64,000 nucleotides of DNA, taken from assembly GCF_000527095.1 (NCBI RefSeq), contig NZ_AZUN01000001.1, forward strand, positions 4,105,501-4,169,500, given 5' to 3'. Shown here in pieces: positions 18,070 to 26,810 of this stretch (position 1 is the first letter of the stretch; the number at the start of each line of letters is the position of its first letter). The notes beneath the pieces are model-generated. The model did not search any database. It saw only the letters and a program-made list of their open reading frames with translations, and had not been told where the DNA came from. This DNA is from Methylomicrobium lacus LW14. GTDB lineage: Bacteria; Pseudomonadota; Gammaproteobacteria; Methylococcales; Methylomonadaceae. The position numbers were made by a program, and so were the translations under genes.

Positions 18070-18348
18070 TTACCCACAGGGCACAAGTAATAGCGACAAC
18101 TCCTCAGCCTGTTGGGCCAGTTGGCGTTTTAATCGAGCATTTTCTGCCGCCAAGCACGCTTCTCGCTCTTTAACGGTCTGGGCGTGTTCCAAGTGTTTAC
18201 GCCAGGCGTAGAGCTGGGATTCATGTAAACCCAGTTGCTTGGCGGCCTTGGCGACACCAATCTGAGCCGCCAGCTTTAGGCTTTCTTGTTTGTATTCGGC
18301 GTTATGCCGTGTGTAGCTGGCTTTCTAACCAGTCGATTTCGTGCTCAT
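18070..18348 (-). pseudogene. IS3-family transposase orfA, nonsense codon and 17-bp insertion
   Basis: The frame opens with ATG at 18348 (AGAGAGG upstream), but codon 8 is TAG (18325-18327). The remainder reads RHNAEYKQESLKLAAQIGVA and so on: an HTH_8-type helix-turn-helix plus a leucine-rich coiled coil. Near its end a 17-bp insertion (18072-18088) separates the frame from the A-run (AAAAAAT) at which orfA/orfB frameshifting would occur. Confidence 0.8.
18072..18088 (+). repeat. 17-bp inserted sequence, copy 1
   Basis: acccacagggcacaagt sits exactly between the orfA coding sequence and the A6 run of this IS3-family element. Removing it restores a continuous sequence that reads on into the expected KKCGN of the transposase. 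The same 17-mer is found at 28735-28751 and, with one mismatch, at 28604-28620, in a different IS3-family element. Confidence 0.8.
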
Positions 18349-18405
18349 GCAAGTACCTCTCTTCGGTTGAGAATACTCGCTTTTTAAAGCGTCCACTACT
18401 CGTGG

Positions 18406-19045
18406 TGGAGATCAGTCGCCTCGGTGACGACATCGGCGTGCTTGCTGTCAACATTCTTGATCAGGGTGAGTTTGGAGACGCGATCAACCACGGTGACCAA
18501 CGCTCCCTGATGGTTTTGGCCAATCACCGTATCGATCGCCCAATCCCCAATACGGGCCTTCTGTTCGACAATCGCGGGGCGCTCGTCAATGCGGATCCGG
18601 TTTTTGATCTGCGCGCGCTTATCCTTTGATCCGTAGCGCTTTTTCCGCTGCTTTTGACTCTGTATAAGGTGCTTAAAGAGTTCACCGCCTACACGTTTGT
18701 CTGCCCAGATATGCTAATAAATGCGTTCATGGCTGATTAAAAGGCTTTCAACCATCCGGAGGCTTACTCGGGGCTCCAATCCTCTTGAATCTGCGCCTTT
18801 ATCATGCGGATCACCTCGGCGGTCATTTTGATCGCTTTGCCCGCTTCACGGCGGCGCTTAGCGCTCTTGATCTGCGCTTGCTTCGGCCGGTAACCGCGCT
18901 GTCCGCTATTGCGCTTGAGTTCGCGGCTGAGCGTGGACTCAGAAACGCCTACCACACGGGCAATGCTCGTCTGATCTTTTTCTGCTGCCTTGAGCGCCGC
19001 ACTCTGCTATCGTTACCCTTCGGTCAGGTGGCTGTATCTCTTCAT
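18406..19045 (-). pseudogene. IS30-family transposase remnant, multiply broken
   Basis: Fragments in order read MKRYSHLTEG, then two nonsense codons, SIARVVGVSESTLSRELKRN and RGYRPKQAQIKSAKRR (HTH_38 region), a stop after QIQEDWSPE, then HIWADKRVGGELF, KRYGSKDKRAQIKNR, RIDERPAIVEQ and GDWAIDTVIGQNHQGALVTV of the IS30 integrase core. It breaks off at the junction with the neighbouring IS3-family element before the final catalytic Glu. Several nonsense changes show long decay. Confidence 0.8.
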
Positions 19046-19076
19046 ATGTAATGGTCAACAAAAACCGGACACCTAT

Positions 19077-19886
19077 TTAGGCAGCGCTTCTATAAAATTC
19101 CCGTTCGAATTCGATCGGGGATTGATAGCCCAATGCCGAGTGCGATCGACGACCGTTATAAAAAGCCAAATAATCAATCACACTCAGTTTGGCCGCTTCT
19201 TGGGTTTTGAATTTTTCGTAGTTGAGCTGTTCATGTTTCAAACTGCGAAAAAATCGTTCGGTCGGCGAATTGTCCCAGCAATTGCCTTTGCGGCTCATGC
19301 TTTGCTCCATACGCATCACCGCCAGATGTTGGCGATATTCCCGACTCGCATACTGGCTGCCGCGATCCGAGTGATGCAACAGGCCCGGCGGTGGCTTTCG
19401 GCGCCAGAAGGCCATTTGCAAGGCCTTGACACAGAGCGAGGTCCGCATGTGGTCGTCAATCGCCCAGCCCACGACTTGGCGGGAAAACAGATCGATCACC
19501 ACGGCGACATACAGCCAGCCTTGTAGCGTCCAAACATAGGTAATATCGGTCGTCCACACCTGATTGGGCTTAGCGACTTGAAATTGCCGATCCAAACGAT
19601 TGGGCGACAGGGTCTCGTTATGGTTACTGTCGGTAGTGACTTTAAACCGCTTGGGGTAGCGAACCTGCAGGTTTAACTCCCGCATGATTCGCCGCGTTTT
19701 AAAACGTCCGGCGGCAAAGCCTTGTTTTTTCAGTCGATCCGATAGCCGACGGGAACCAAAGCAGTGTTTATTGTCGGTAAAAATCTGCCGGAGTTTATCC
19801 ACCAGCGCCTGATCCTGTTGTGTTTTATCGCCAACTGCCGCGGCATTACACCAGACATAATAAGCACTGGTGCTAACCTCCATCAC
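19077..19886 (-). CDS. IS3-family transposase OrfB (DDE)
   Basis: This carries the catalytic rve domain: TTDITYVWTLQGWLYVAVVI (first Asp), VIDLFSRQVVGWAID, LHHSDRGSQYASREYR (second Asp) and KGNCWDNSPTERFFRSLKHE (Glu). The N-terminal HTH_21 part includes STSAYYVW and CFGSRRLSDRLKKQG. The same frame continues upstream as RSRIKYGFIQAQQKTYPVTV with no ATG. The functional protein is therefore probably an OrfA-OrfB fusion made by -1 slippage at an A-rich codon pair near 19950. All catalytic residues are present. Confidence 0.9.
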   Translation of the reverse strand: MMEVSTSAYYVWCNAAAVGDKTQQDQALVDKLRQIFTDNKHCFGSRRLSDRLKKQGFAAGRFKTRRIMRELNLQVRYPKRFKVTTDSNHNETLSPNRLDRQFQVAKPNQVWTTDITYVWTLQGWLYVAVVIDLFSRQVVGWAIDDHMRTSLCVKALQMAFWRRKPPPGLLHHSDRGSQYASREYRQHLAVMRMEQSMSRKGNCWDNSPTERFFRSLKHEQLNYEKFKTQEAAKLSVIDYLAFYNGRRSHSALGYQSPIEFEREFYRSAA

Positions 19887-19942
19887 TCGACAAAGTACGG
19901 TGACTGGATACGTCTTCTGTTGCGCCTGAATAAACCCGTACT

Positions 19943-20257
19943 TTATTCGGCTTCTTTCGTAAAGAAGACTGCGGCCTTTTTTAATATCTCGCGCTCCATC
20001 CGCAACTGTTCATTTTCCTTGCGTAAACGGATCAATTCATCTTGATCCGTCAGACTCAAGCTTGGCTTTTTCATTACCGATTCATTGGCCGAAGGCTTAC
20101 GTTCGGCTCGAACCCAACGCCCCAAGGCACTTAAGGATATGCCCAAGTGATCGGCGGCCTGCTGTTGGTTATAGCCTTTTTCAAGAACCAGCTTGGCGGC
20201 ATCTTGCTTGAACGCCAGGCTGTATTTGGGACGCTTGTGTTTTATGTCGTTCGTCAT
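19943..20257 (-). CDS. IS3-family transposase OrfA (HTH)
   Basis: This 104-residue protein has a helix-turn-helix (SLAFKQDAAKLVLEKGYNQQ, AADHLGISLSALGRWVRAER) followed by a leucine-zipper-like helix (ELIRLRKENEQLRMEREILK) ending KKAAVFFTKEAE, the usual IS3 OrfA C-terminus. It binds the terminal repeats and is joined to OrfB by frameshifting. It is intact. Confidence 0.88.
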   Translation of the reverse strand: MTNDIKHKRPKYSLAFKQDAAKLVLEKGYNQQQAADHLGISLSALGRWVRAERKPSANESVMKKPSLSLTDQDELIRLRKENEQLRMEREILKKAAVFFTKEAE

Positions 20258-20312
20258 GGTAACCTCTATTGACAGTATACAGTCTGCCTTGAGAGGTGTC
20301 CGGGTTCATTAA

Positions 20313-20480
20313 ACCATTTCAATAAGCTCTCTCGTCTTTGGTCGGATTGGAAAGCCAGAACTTTACACCATCTGACCGCTCTAATTCTTTAAAAATCGAT
20401 TGCACTTAATGAGTTGAATGTAAGCTGGTTAACTTGGTTAAAATAAAATGTCAACATAAGCTAACAATATAACAATATTT
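20313..20480. other. AT-rich leader before the recombinase module
   Basis: This segment is gene-free, with repeated ggttaa motifs (ctggttaacttggttaaaa). It probably holds the promoter of the four-gene recombinase operon and possibly its left recombination site. No defined attachment core could be identified. Confidence 0.35.
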
Positions 20481-21611
20481 ATGGTGTCGAAACTGGTTAG
20501 AAATTGTAAATACGCGGAGAGCATTGTATCTGGCAAGCCACTGACTTGCGATATGTACGTCATCGTCGATGAAACTGGGCAACTGTTATGGCACGTTAAT
20601 CTATTTCTTGCTGATCTTGCCATTGGGCATTCGTTAAATTCATGCAGGGCCTATGCTGCTGATCTGCTCTCATTTTTGAAAGTCATTAGAAGTATCGGAG
20701 ATTGGAGGGAGATCACGCCTCGTCAAATGACAGGATATCTTCATGGAGAACTTTTTCAGGCCAGGAGTTATTCGCCTGAAACCATGGCACACCACATAAC
20801 CACATTAAAAAGCTTTTATGAGTGGCAAGTACAAAAAGGTTACCTTGATGCGATGCCTGATTTCCATTGGAGTTACCGTCACCTTTACGATAAAGAGGCT
20901 CCTGAAAATACCGTGTACGTGGCAAGCCAGCACAGTTTTCACTCTTTGTATATCGATAGAGAAACTTTCGACAAATTAAAGGCCGGAGTCGTCGGGCGAG
21001 ACCCATTTATTCGGGCACGAGACCGTATAGCTCTACGACTCGGATACGAATGCGGTACTCGAGGTTTCGAAGTATTGAAACTGAATGCCAATGATGTGAG
21101 GCAAAAAATAAACGAGGCGAAAGACAGAAACAAAGGGCTTTGGGGTACTGCAAAAATAAAAATTAAAGGCAAGGGGGGTAAAAACCGTGATCTCTATCTA
21201 CCACCAGACTTGTGTGAATCGATCATGGATTACATGAAGCGATGGAGAATCAGGATCAACGGTGGCCAAGGTCCATTGTTATGCCGCAAGGACGGTTACC
21301 CAATAAAAAATGATCAATACGCAAGTAGTGTTTTTTCAGATGCTTATAAGACTGCTGCTTTGTGTCGAAATGTCCGCCAGGGGTATCACAGGCTTCGCAA
21401 GAGCTTTGGCACTCATCTCGTAGACGAATGTTATAAAACTGGTCGAGATCCCTGGGTTATAGTGCCGCGGCGGCTCGGCCACAATGATATCGAAACCACA
21501 AAAAGATACATTCAATTTGACGCCCTGCTGCATGGTCGTAACCATGTTCTCTCTGAACTTGATATGATGGCCAACAAATACCACTCTATTCAGACTAGGA
21601 AGATTGGATGA
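20481..21611 (+). CDS. tyrosine recombinase (first of a four-gene module)
   Basis: This 376-residue site-specific recombinase has an N-terminal SAM-like core-binding domain (about 30-130) and a catalytic domain holding a complete set of catalytic residues: Arg194 (ECGTRGFEV), His303-x-x-Arg306 (HRLRKSFGTH), His334 (RLGHNDIETTKRY) and nucleophile Tyr343. The stop overlaps the next start (ATGA). Size and position match TnpA of Tn554-type elements or the integrase of other multi-recombinase modules. It probably carries out integration and excision of the element at radC (inference). Confidence 0.9.
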   Translation: MVSKLVRNCKYAESIVSGKPLTCDMYVIVDETGQLLWHVNLFLADLAIGHSLNSCRAYAADLLSFLKVIRSIGDWREITPRQMTGYLHGELFQARSYSPETMAHHITTLKSFYEWQVQKGYLDAMPDFHWSYRHLYDKEAPENTVYVASQHSFHSLYIDRETFDKLKAGVVGRDPFIRARDRIALRLGYECGTRGFEVLKLNANDVRQKINEAKDRNKGLWGTAKIKIKGKGGKNRDLYLPPDLCESIMDYMKRWRIRINGGQGPLLCRKDGYPIKNDQYASSVFSDAYKTAALCRNVRQGYHRLRKSFGTHLVDECYKTGRDPWVIVPRRLGHNDIETTKRYIQFDALLHGRNHVLSELDMMANKYHSIQTRKIG

Positions 21612-23884
21612 CCATAGCCTATAGTAGAGAAGACATACTAAGAATGATTGCTGAGCAGCACCTAGACCCGAAGGATCTACCAAGTCGTCGCTTGTCTCAG
21701 TTTCAAGTTATTATTGAGGTACCCAATAAAAGCCGCTTTGACGTGTTGACTTTGCCAGCTGGCTACGAAGATGATGCTCTCCTCGATCTGGTTCTTTATT
21801 ACTTCACGTTGCCTGATTATGCCATTAGGTTAAATATCGGACCCAAAAGACTTAGAAACAATGCAGTTAAGTCATTCTTAAAATTTCTCAAAGAAAATCA
21901 GCGAAGCTATTTGAAAAACAACACCCAAGATGGTGATGACCTGATTTACCTCTTACCGTCACTCATTTTTAGTGACTGGTTCAAACATCTCAAAAATCAC
22001 GAGACTCCGAATAAAACCTACCTCTTTATTCTAGTAATGACCAAAATGCTGGAAACGGCGCTTGTTCATCGTTTCGGCAAAGTGTCTACTTGGCCGGGCT
22101 TACTAAAAGATGCGAGCATAATTTTGAGAGAGTCTATTCCTAGACAACCTCAGAGTACCAAAAAACCACCTCTTGGGCGCTTCCTTGGAATTCCAGAATC
22201 TCTATTCTCCAATCAAGAGTTACAAATGGGCCTACGTTACGGTGTGATCTGGCTAATGCAACACTTTCACAAGTTTCGGCAAGCTATGCTTAGTGAAGCT
22301 GTCATTTCAGAAGCGCTAGAGCAAACGAAAGGCTGCACTTTAAACGAAGCTCGAAAGAAATTTGAAAATTGGAATAGCTGTCTCTATAACTCCAAAGCCC
22401 CTCATATTAACCTCAATGTAGTGCGCAAGGTTTTTCCAGCAGCTTGGAAGTGCATACAAGACGACCCTTTACTCGCTGAATGGCAGTTTTATTGTTTAAA
22501 AAAACTCCGACCGGCACTGGCCCCAAACGAGTTTGGCGATGTAACTCCTTTTTCTCAAAAGCAACATCAACTCTTACTTAATCGTTTTGTTAGAGCAGAC
22601 GGTAGCATTCGATTTAATGCGAAGGGCTATGGGCCAGGTGATAAAGAGTGGTTCCCCCTAAAACCATATCTTGGGCCGGCTGGGCGTGGCGTAAAAATAA
22701 AACAGCCCTGTATTTGGGGAATTGAGTGGATTGTACCAACTCTTCTTGAAGAGCTCGCTATGCAGTGGATGCTCGCTTCTGAACGCGCTCAAAAAAGCGG
22801 GATCAAAAGCCTGACAATCGATAGTGTTCATAAAACTGAAAACAGTTCAAGTTTACAAATCTCCACTTTAAAAATGCGCCGTTCCAAAAACGCGCACGCT
22901 AAGCGTCGTCACACTGACGTGGAGTCGGCGATCTATAAGCGTCGAACACCACCTTTCGAAATTTACAGCAATTGGCTAAATCTAAAGAAACAAGCTCAGG
23001 TACAACTGAAAAATCACAATCCAAAAGGGCGCTATGTTGAAGGGCTGATAGCGGGTATGATTTGCCAAGCAACACATTCCCAAATTACCAACACTTACCT
23101 TCCGCTGGAATTGATCAGCGTACCAGGGACTGTATGGCACGACACATTTCTATCCGATGCTGGTATCGAGGCCTCCCGCGAAGCTCAGGCTTTCATAGCA
23201 ATTCTACAGAATCGAGTTGCCCTTAAAAGGAATAATCCAGATAAACACATCCAGCTGCCTGTAGGCCCTATAGGCGAGTCCTTAGTAGTTGAAATAGAAG
23301 CTGAGAGTAACAGAAGTGTCAAGATCGATGGCATCATGGGCGTAGCGGCTGAAGTCGCTGGTCATAGTGAAGCAACGGGGCGGAACACTTATAAGGATGG
23401 ATATGCTCGAATAGGTATAACTGAAATCATAGAACCTGTCAGAGCATTCGCTCGAAAAGTGGGTGACGCCAAAATAGAGCTAGCTGAACAGATAGCGGAG
23501 AGGCTTGCCGAATCTAACCGCAAAGTGAGCATTGAAGAACTCGAAAAACTTTGCGGAATTCATTCTTCCAGGATCGATCAGACAACACTGTTGTCAAGGC
23601 TAGACGAACAAGAGAAGTTGACCATTGCCGGAGAAATTCTCAATGGAAATGAAACCCTTATCATCGAAACTGATATGACTGCAGGGATGATGTGGGGATA
23701 CATCCAACACCTTGAAGGTCAACTGCCATCTCTGCTGGCCAGTGACCGCGAAGATATTTGCACGCGCTATCTAGCACAACTTATTCACTATCACCAGGTT
23801 TTTGAAAGCTTCGACGATAAATTAAAGCAGTCTGGGCGTCGCATAGCTGCCGAAATTGATTTTCCTTTTCCATCGCTATCCTGA
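21608..23884 (+). CDS. large recombinase-like protein (second gene of module)
   Basis: This 758-residue protein is coupled by ATGA overlap to the tyrosine recombinase. It is mostly unfamiliar. Near the C-terminus GHSEATGRNTY (His586, Tyr595) has the same His-x8-Tyr spacing as the catalytic box of the first recombinase (HNDIETTKRY), and ASERAQKSGIKSLTI (about residues 393-407) resembles the Arg I strand region. The HxxR box is not recognisable. It is therefore either a very divergent tyrosine recombinase or a degenerate architectural partner. Tn554 has no counterpart of this size in addition to TnpA and TnpB. Confidence 0.65.
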   Translation: MTIAYSREDILRMIAEQHLDPKDLPSRRLSQFQVIIEVPNKSRFDVLTLPAGYEDDALLDLVLYYFTLPDYAIRLNIGPKRLRNNAVKSFLKFLKENQRSYLKNNTQDGDDLIYLLPSLIFSDWFKHLKNHETPNKTYLFILVMTKMLETALVHRFGKVSTWPGLLKDASIILRESIPRQPQSTKKPPLGRFLGIPESLFSNQELQMGLRYGVIWLMQHFHKFRQAMLSEAVISEALEQTKGCTLNEARKKFENWNSCLYNSKAPHINLNVVRKVFPAAWKCIQDDPLLAEWQFYCLKKLRPALAPNEFGDVTPFSQKQHQLLLNRFVRADGSIRFNAKGYGPGDKEWFPLKPYLGPAGRGVKIKQPCIWGIEWIVPTLLEELAMQWMLASERAQKSGIKSLTIDSVHKTENSSSLQISTLKMRRSKNAHAKRRHTDVESAIYKRRTPPFEIYSNWLNLKKQAQVQLKNHNPKGRYVEGLIAGMICQATHSQITNTYLPLELISVPGTVWHDTFLSDAGIEASREAQAFIAILQNRVALKRNNPDKHIQLPVGPIGESLVVEIEAESNRSVKIDGIMGVAAEVAGHSEATGRNTYKDGYARIGITEIIEPVRAFARKVGDAKIELAEQIAERLAESNRKVSIEELEKLCGIHSSRIDQTTLLSRLDEQEKLTIAGEILNGNETLIIETDMTAGMMWGYIQHLEGQLPSLLASDREDICTRYLAQLIHYHQVFESFDDKLKQSGRRIAAEIDFPFPSLS

Positions 23885-23904
23885 GCCTAATAAGGGAACA
23901 TACT

Positions 23905-25944
23905 TTGAGCAAAACACTCACCGCAATACAACAAGCAAATCTGGAGTCATTAAATTTAAGCATAGGGCCGAAGGCACAATGGACTATCTTGAACATCTTC
24001 CATGGGGAAATTGTCCACTCTAGAATTGATTTTGCGGATTATCCGTTGAATACTGAGCGAATATTACTTGCCCAACGCCTGTTATTGTTATGGTGGTCGC
24101 CGAGGATTGTCGAAGAAAAAGCAACGATACAAGGAAATGATTTCAGAAAAGCAGACATCCTTATGCGATTGTTGGCTTTGATTGAACAAAAGTACAAAGG
24201 GAGAGCTCTTTGCGAACTGGATAAATCTGACTGGGCTAATCTACTAACAGCCATGGTGTTTTATGGCTGGTGTGAAGAATCTAGTAGCCAACGCCGACTT
24301 ATTAAGCTAGCTGAACCGAATGGTAAACACGTCGTAGAACGAGCGACTACAGTTCTTCGTTTTTTTTATAAGGCTTACCAAGAAGGAGCCGTCAGTGATG
24401 GTCCTGAATTTTTAGCAACCAGAGCAATGACTTATAAAGTGCTAGGCAAAGAATTGGAAGCTAGAGGCATCGATTTTTCTGACTGGAAAACAGGCGGTTC
24501 ATATGGGAGTATCCCGTTTGTAACAGCTCATCTTCTCCTCGCAGATGCAATAGCAACTCTGCGCTCATACCGCACAAAGCAACTTCTATTATACTTCAAG
24601 GTAGCCCGTGAGAGCGATATTATCAACCTACACTCTGCATTCTGGGGATCCAAGTCTAAAACGCATTGTTTTATGTATCGGAACACAAGCAACATTAACT
24701 GCTTGTCAAACTCCCCATCGGGAAATTCAAGGGGCTCTCAAGCTAACCGTTGTAAAATAGAGTTTGCATTGCCTTTACATAACGAGTTGCTAAAGCTTCA
24801 TACGGAAGAGCAGATCAGGCTGGCAGCGGATCAACCATTTCAATTTCCATGGAAGTTTTATAATGATCTTGTTCGCGACTATAGACAACTTGGAACAGCA
24901 ATTTACATTATCTTTTTGTCGGTTATGGGAAAAAGGGGGCCTTCTGAAATACGAACGCTTCGAGGAATAGATATTACCCCATCAAACTCGTTAACCGGTC
25001 AAGACGCCACAATGCGCCCTTCGATTTTGAAAACGCACAAGGGGCTGAGAATCGAACAAGGTGTGACCAACTATATTGACGAAGCGTTCAGTGCTATTCT
25101 TCACTTGTCATATTACGATAAAACCAGCACAAAGCTACCTTTGTTCTCTGTGCTTCCACCGAAAGCTAAAGCCCGGTTAGAACCTCGGCTAATTTCAGTA
25201 GAGACAGCGGGTAAGAATTTAAAAAAATACTACGCCGCTTTTTGCGCCCGTGTGGAGGCAAAAGTCGAAGGTGATTTCCTAGACCTTCATGAGCGCATCG
25301 CTAGCCACCAATTCCGACATGCATTCGCTGAGTTTGCGTTAAGAAAATTCGACGGAAATGTTGAAGAACTATTTCGCCAACACGCACTGCATTCTTACAA
25401 TCATTGGTGGACCAAGCGATACACATTTGACAAGCTGGACGCAGATGAAATTACGCGCATAAACCGAGCATACATCAGGGAACTGGTGCCACGCGTATTA
25501 CACGACAGTGTTATCGATCCTGATTTTGTCGGTGCAATGGCGCTGTTTATCAAGAAGACTTTAGGCGAGCAGATAACAGTGGTGAGCCCTGAGGAAGCGG
25601 AGATCCACATCGAGGCATTTTGCGATCAAATTGAGCAGGTGACGGCCCATGAATATGGCTGGTGTCTGTTACATAAATCTTTTGAACATGCAGCCCAATG
25701 CAAGGATTCTTCTGGCACCCCTAACCCTAAAGGCACGTCTTGGGAAAAATGTGAAGGTTGTGTAAATTTTACTGCTTCACGCAATTCCCACTTGACTAAA
25801 CAGACTCAAATTTTGATCAGTCATGTCGATTTCATCGAGCAGCAGACATTTCAACTGCCTAGTCTGAAACGTGCCAGTCGCGAGGCGATCAAAAATGCCA
25901 CCCAACTTTTTCCCGAACTGAAGCCATTGGCAAATATTGAATGA
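23905..25944 (+). CDS. large tyrosine recombinase, TnpB-like (third gene of module)
   Basis: This 679-residue protein has its catalytic domain in the C-terminal half: GKRGPSEIRTLRG (Arg344), HQFRHAFAEF (His468, Arg471), a HALHSYNHWW segment and TKRYTF (candidate Tyr506). The length fits TnpB of Tn554 (about 630 residues). Downstream are possible metal ligands (EYGWCLLH, HAAQCKDSS, WEKCEGCVNF), a Cys-rich C-terminal patch that may be a small zinc-binding element. It lies 20 bp after the previous stop and overlaps the next start by ATGA. Confidence 0.75.
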   Translation: MSKTLTAIQQANLESLNLSIGPKAQWTILNIFHGEIVHSRIDFADYPLNTERILLAQRLLLLWWSPRIVEEKATIQGNDFRKADILMRLLALIEQKYKGRALCELDKSDWANLLTAMVFYGWCEESSSQRRLIKLAEPNGKHVVERATTVLRFFYKAYQEGAVSDGPEFLATRAMTYKVLGKELEARGIDFSDWKTGGSYGSIPFVTAHLLLADAIATLRSYRTKQLLLYFKVARESDIINLHSAFWGSKSKTHCFMYRNTSNINCLSNSPSGNSRGSQANRCKIEFALPLHNELLKLHTEEQIRLAADQPFQFPWKFYNDLVRDYRQLGTAIYIIFLSVMGKRGPSEIRTLRGIDITPSNSLTGQDATMRPSILKTHKGLRIEQGVTNYIDEAFSAILHLSYYDKTSTKLPLFSVLPPKAKARLEPRLISVETAGKNLKKYYAAFCARVEAKVEGDFLDLHERIASHQFRHAFAEFALRKFDGNVEELFRQHALHSYNHWWTKRYTFDKLDADEITRINRAYIRELVPRVLHDSVIDPDFVGAMALFIKKTLGEQITVVSPEEAEIHIEAFCDQIEQVTAHEYGWCLLHKSFEHAAQCKDSSGTPNPKGTSWEKCEGCVNFTASRNSHLTKQTQILISHVDFIEQQTFQLPSLKRASREAIKNATQLFPELKPLANIE

Positions 25945-26594
25945 GCATCCGAGACAGACTACCCAAAAAGTCTCCCCCCAAGGCGGAAACAAAGCATGAC
26001 CCCCTTTGGGTAGTTGAAGGGACTCCATCAACAAAAGCACTGTATCAAGCGGTTAATCTAGAATATAACCGCTTGTCTGAAATAATCAAATCTGGTAATG
26101 CAGCGAATCCCAAAGATCGAAAACTCGTTCTGGCTAATATCGCTAAAATTGCCGGTCGAGATCGCAGTCTTATTAATGTGCGTCGCCAGCCGGAGCTTTG
26201 CGATTACATCGATCGACTGAATGAGGAATTAGAAAAACTCACTGATTTACACAAAGGAAAACCCAACAAATCAAAGCAACTTACGAAACGTGAGCTGGAG
26301 CGGGAAGTCGGAATATTAAAACGACGGGAAAAGTCGAATTCGGAAGCAGAGCTGCGAGCCATTGTGGAAGCTTTTTTTGCATCGCATTTACTTGATGATA
26401 TCAATAAACAAGCATTGGAAGTGCATAAATTGCGGCAGGAAAATGAGGAATTGATTGATAGGGTAACAAGACTGCAAAAGCAAAATCGCCAATTAAGTAG
26501 CGAGATTGCAATATTGCATGATCTATTAACCCCCGCTCAGCGAGCAAAAATGGGCGGACTCAGGACAGTAGAAAGAAGTAAGAACGACGAGTAG
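25941..26594 (+). CDS. coiled-coil accessory protein, TnpC-like (fourth gene of module)
   Basis: This 217-residue, highly charged protein has helical KRELEREVGILKRREKSNSE and a C-terminal leucine/glutamine coiled coil (VHKLRQENEELIDRVTRLQK, QNRQLSSEIAILHDLL). The layout matches TnpC-type proteins, which assist orientation and frequency of Tn554 transposition, although those are shorter (about 125 residues). The N-terminal third (VEGTPSTKALYQAVNLEYNR) resembles the start of such proteins. Last gene of the operon. Confidence 0.65.
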   Translation: MSIRDRLPKKSPPKAETKHDPLWVVEGTPSTKALYQAVNLEYNRLSEIIKSGNAANPKDRKLVLANIAKIAGRDRSLINVRRQPELCDYIDRLNEELEKLTDLHKGKPNKSKQLTKRELEREVGILKRREKSNSEAELRAIVEAFFASHLLDDINKQALEVHKLRQENEELIDRVTRLQKQNRQLSSEIAILHDLLTPAQRAKMGGLRTVERSKNDE

Positions 26595-26619
26595 CCCTGC
26601 CATTGATGTATGAAGGAGT

Positions 26620-26651
26620 AGCATGAGAATTTGTTCAAATGCTCATGCTTA
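26620..26651 (+). terminator. hairpin after the recombinase operon
   Basis: agcatgag / ctcatgct (26620-26627 and 26642-26649) form a perfect 8-bp stem with an inner attt/aaat extension, 26 bp after the last stop of the recombinase operon. Only a short T pair follows, so termination strength is uncertain. Confidence 0.45.
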
Positions 26652-26774
26652 ACAGGTTGTTGAAAAACTGACTATTCGTGTTAATATATCACAATATATA
26701 GCGTGTATTTTCTTAAATATATCTGTATATTGATCGGTGACGTCAAAAATCAGAGAAAATCAACAGCCTGTTAA
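26649..26774. repeat. 126-bp miniature element with 15-bp inverted ends (MITE-like)
   Basis: ttaacaggttgttga at 26649-26663 and tcaacagcctgttaa at 26760-26774 are inverted repeats with one mismatch, enclosing very AT-rich DNA without an ORF. Ends of the form ACAGG(T/C)TGTTGA are seen on several IS elements. No clear target duplication was found. Confidence 0.45.
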
Positions 26775-26810
26775 ATACCATCATGACTGTTAATCTGTAT
26801 TAGTCTGGAC

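Larger units (their letters stand above)
17118..18405 (-). mobile_element. IS3-family element, inactivated
   Basis: The orfA and orfB reading frames of an IS3-family (IS150/IS51-like) transposase are both present on the minus strand but broken in three ways: a nonsense codon early in orfA, a 17-bp insertion at the A-rich frameshift region between orfA and orfB, and a nonsense codon in the middle of orfB. The outer borders are approximate because terminal inverted repeats could not be paired. One side abuts the radC fragment and the other an IS30 remnant. Confidence 0.8.
19053..20312 (-). mobile_element. IS3-family element, apparently intact
   Basis: It contains orfA and orfB with a -1 programmed-frameshift layout. 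Near the ends ccggacacct / aggtgtccgg and a neighbouring ggcag / ctgcc pair form an imperfect terminal inverted repeat (about 19062-19085 and 20286-20312). It inserted just upstream of the start codon of the IS30 remnant. The outermost bases and any target duplication are uncertain. Confidence 0.8.
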
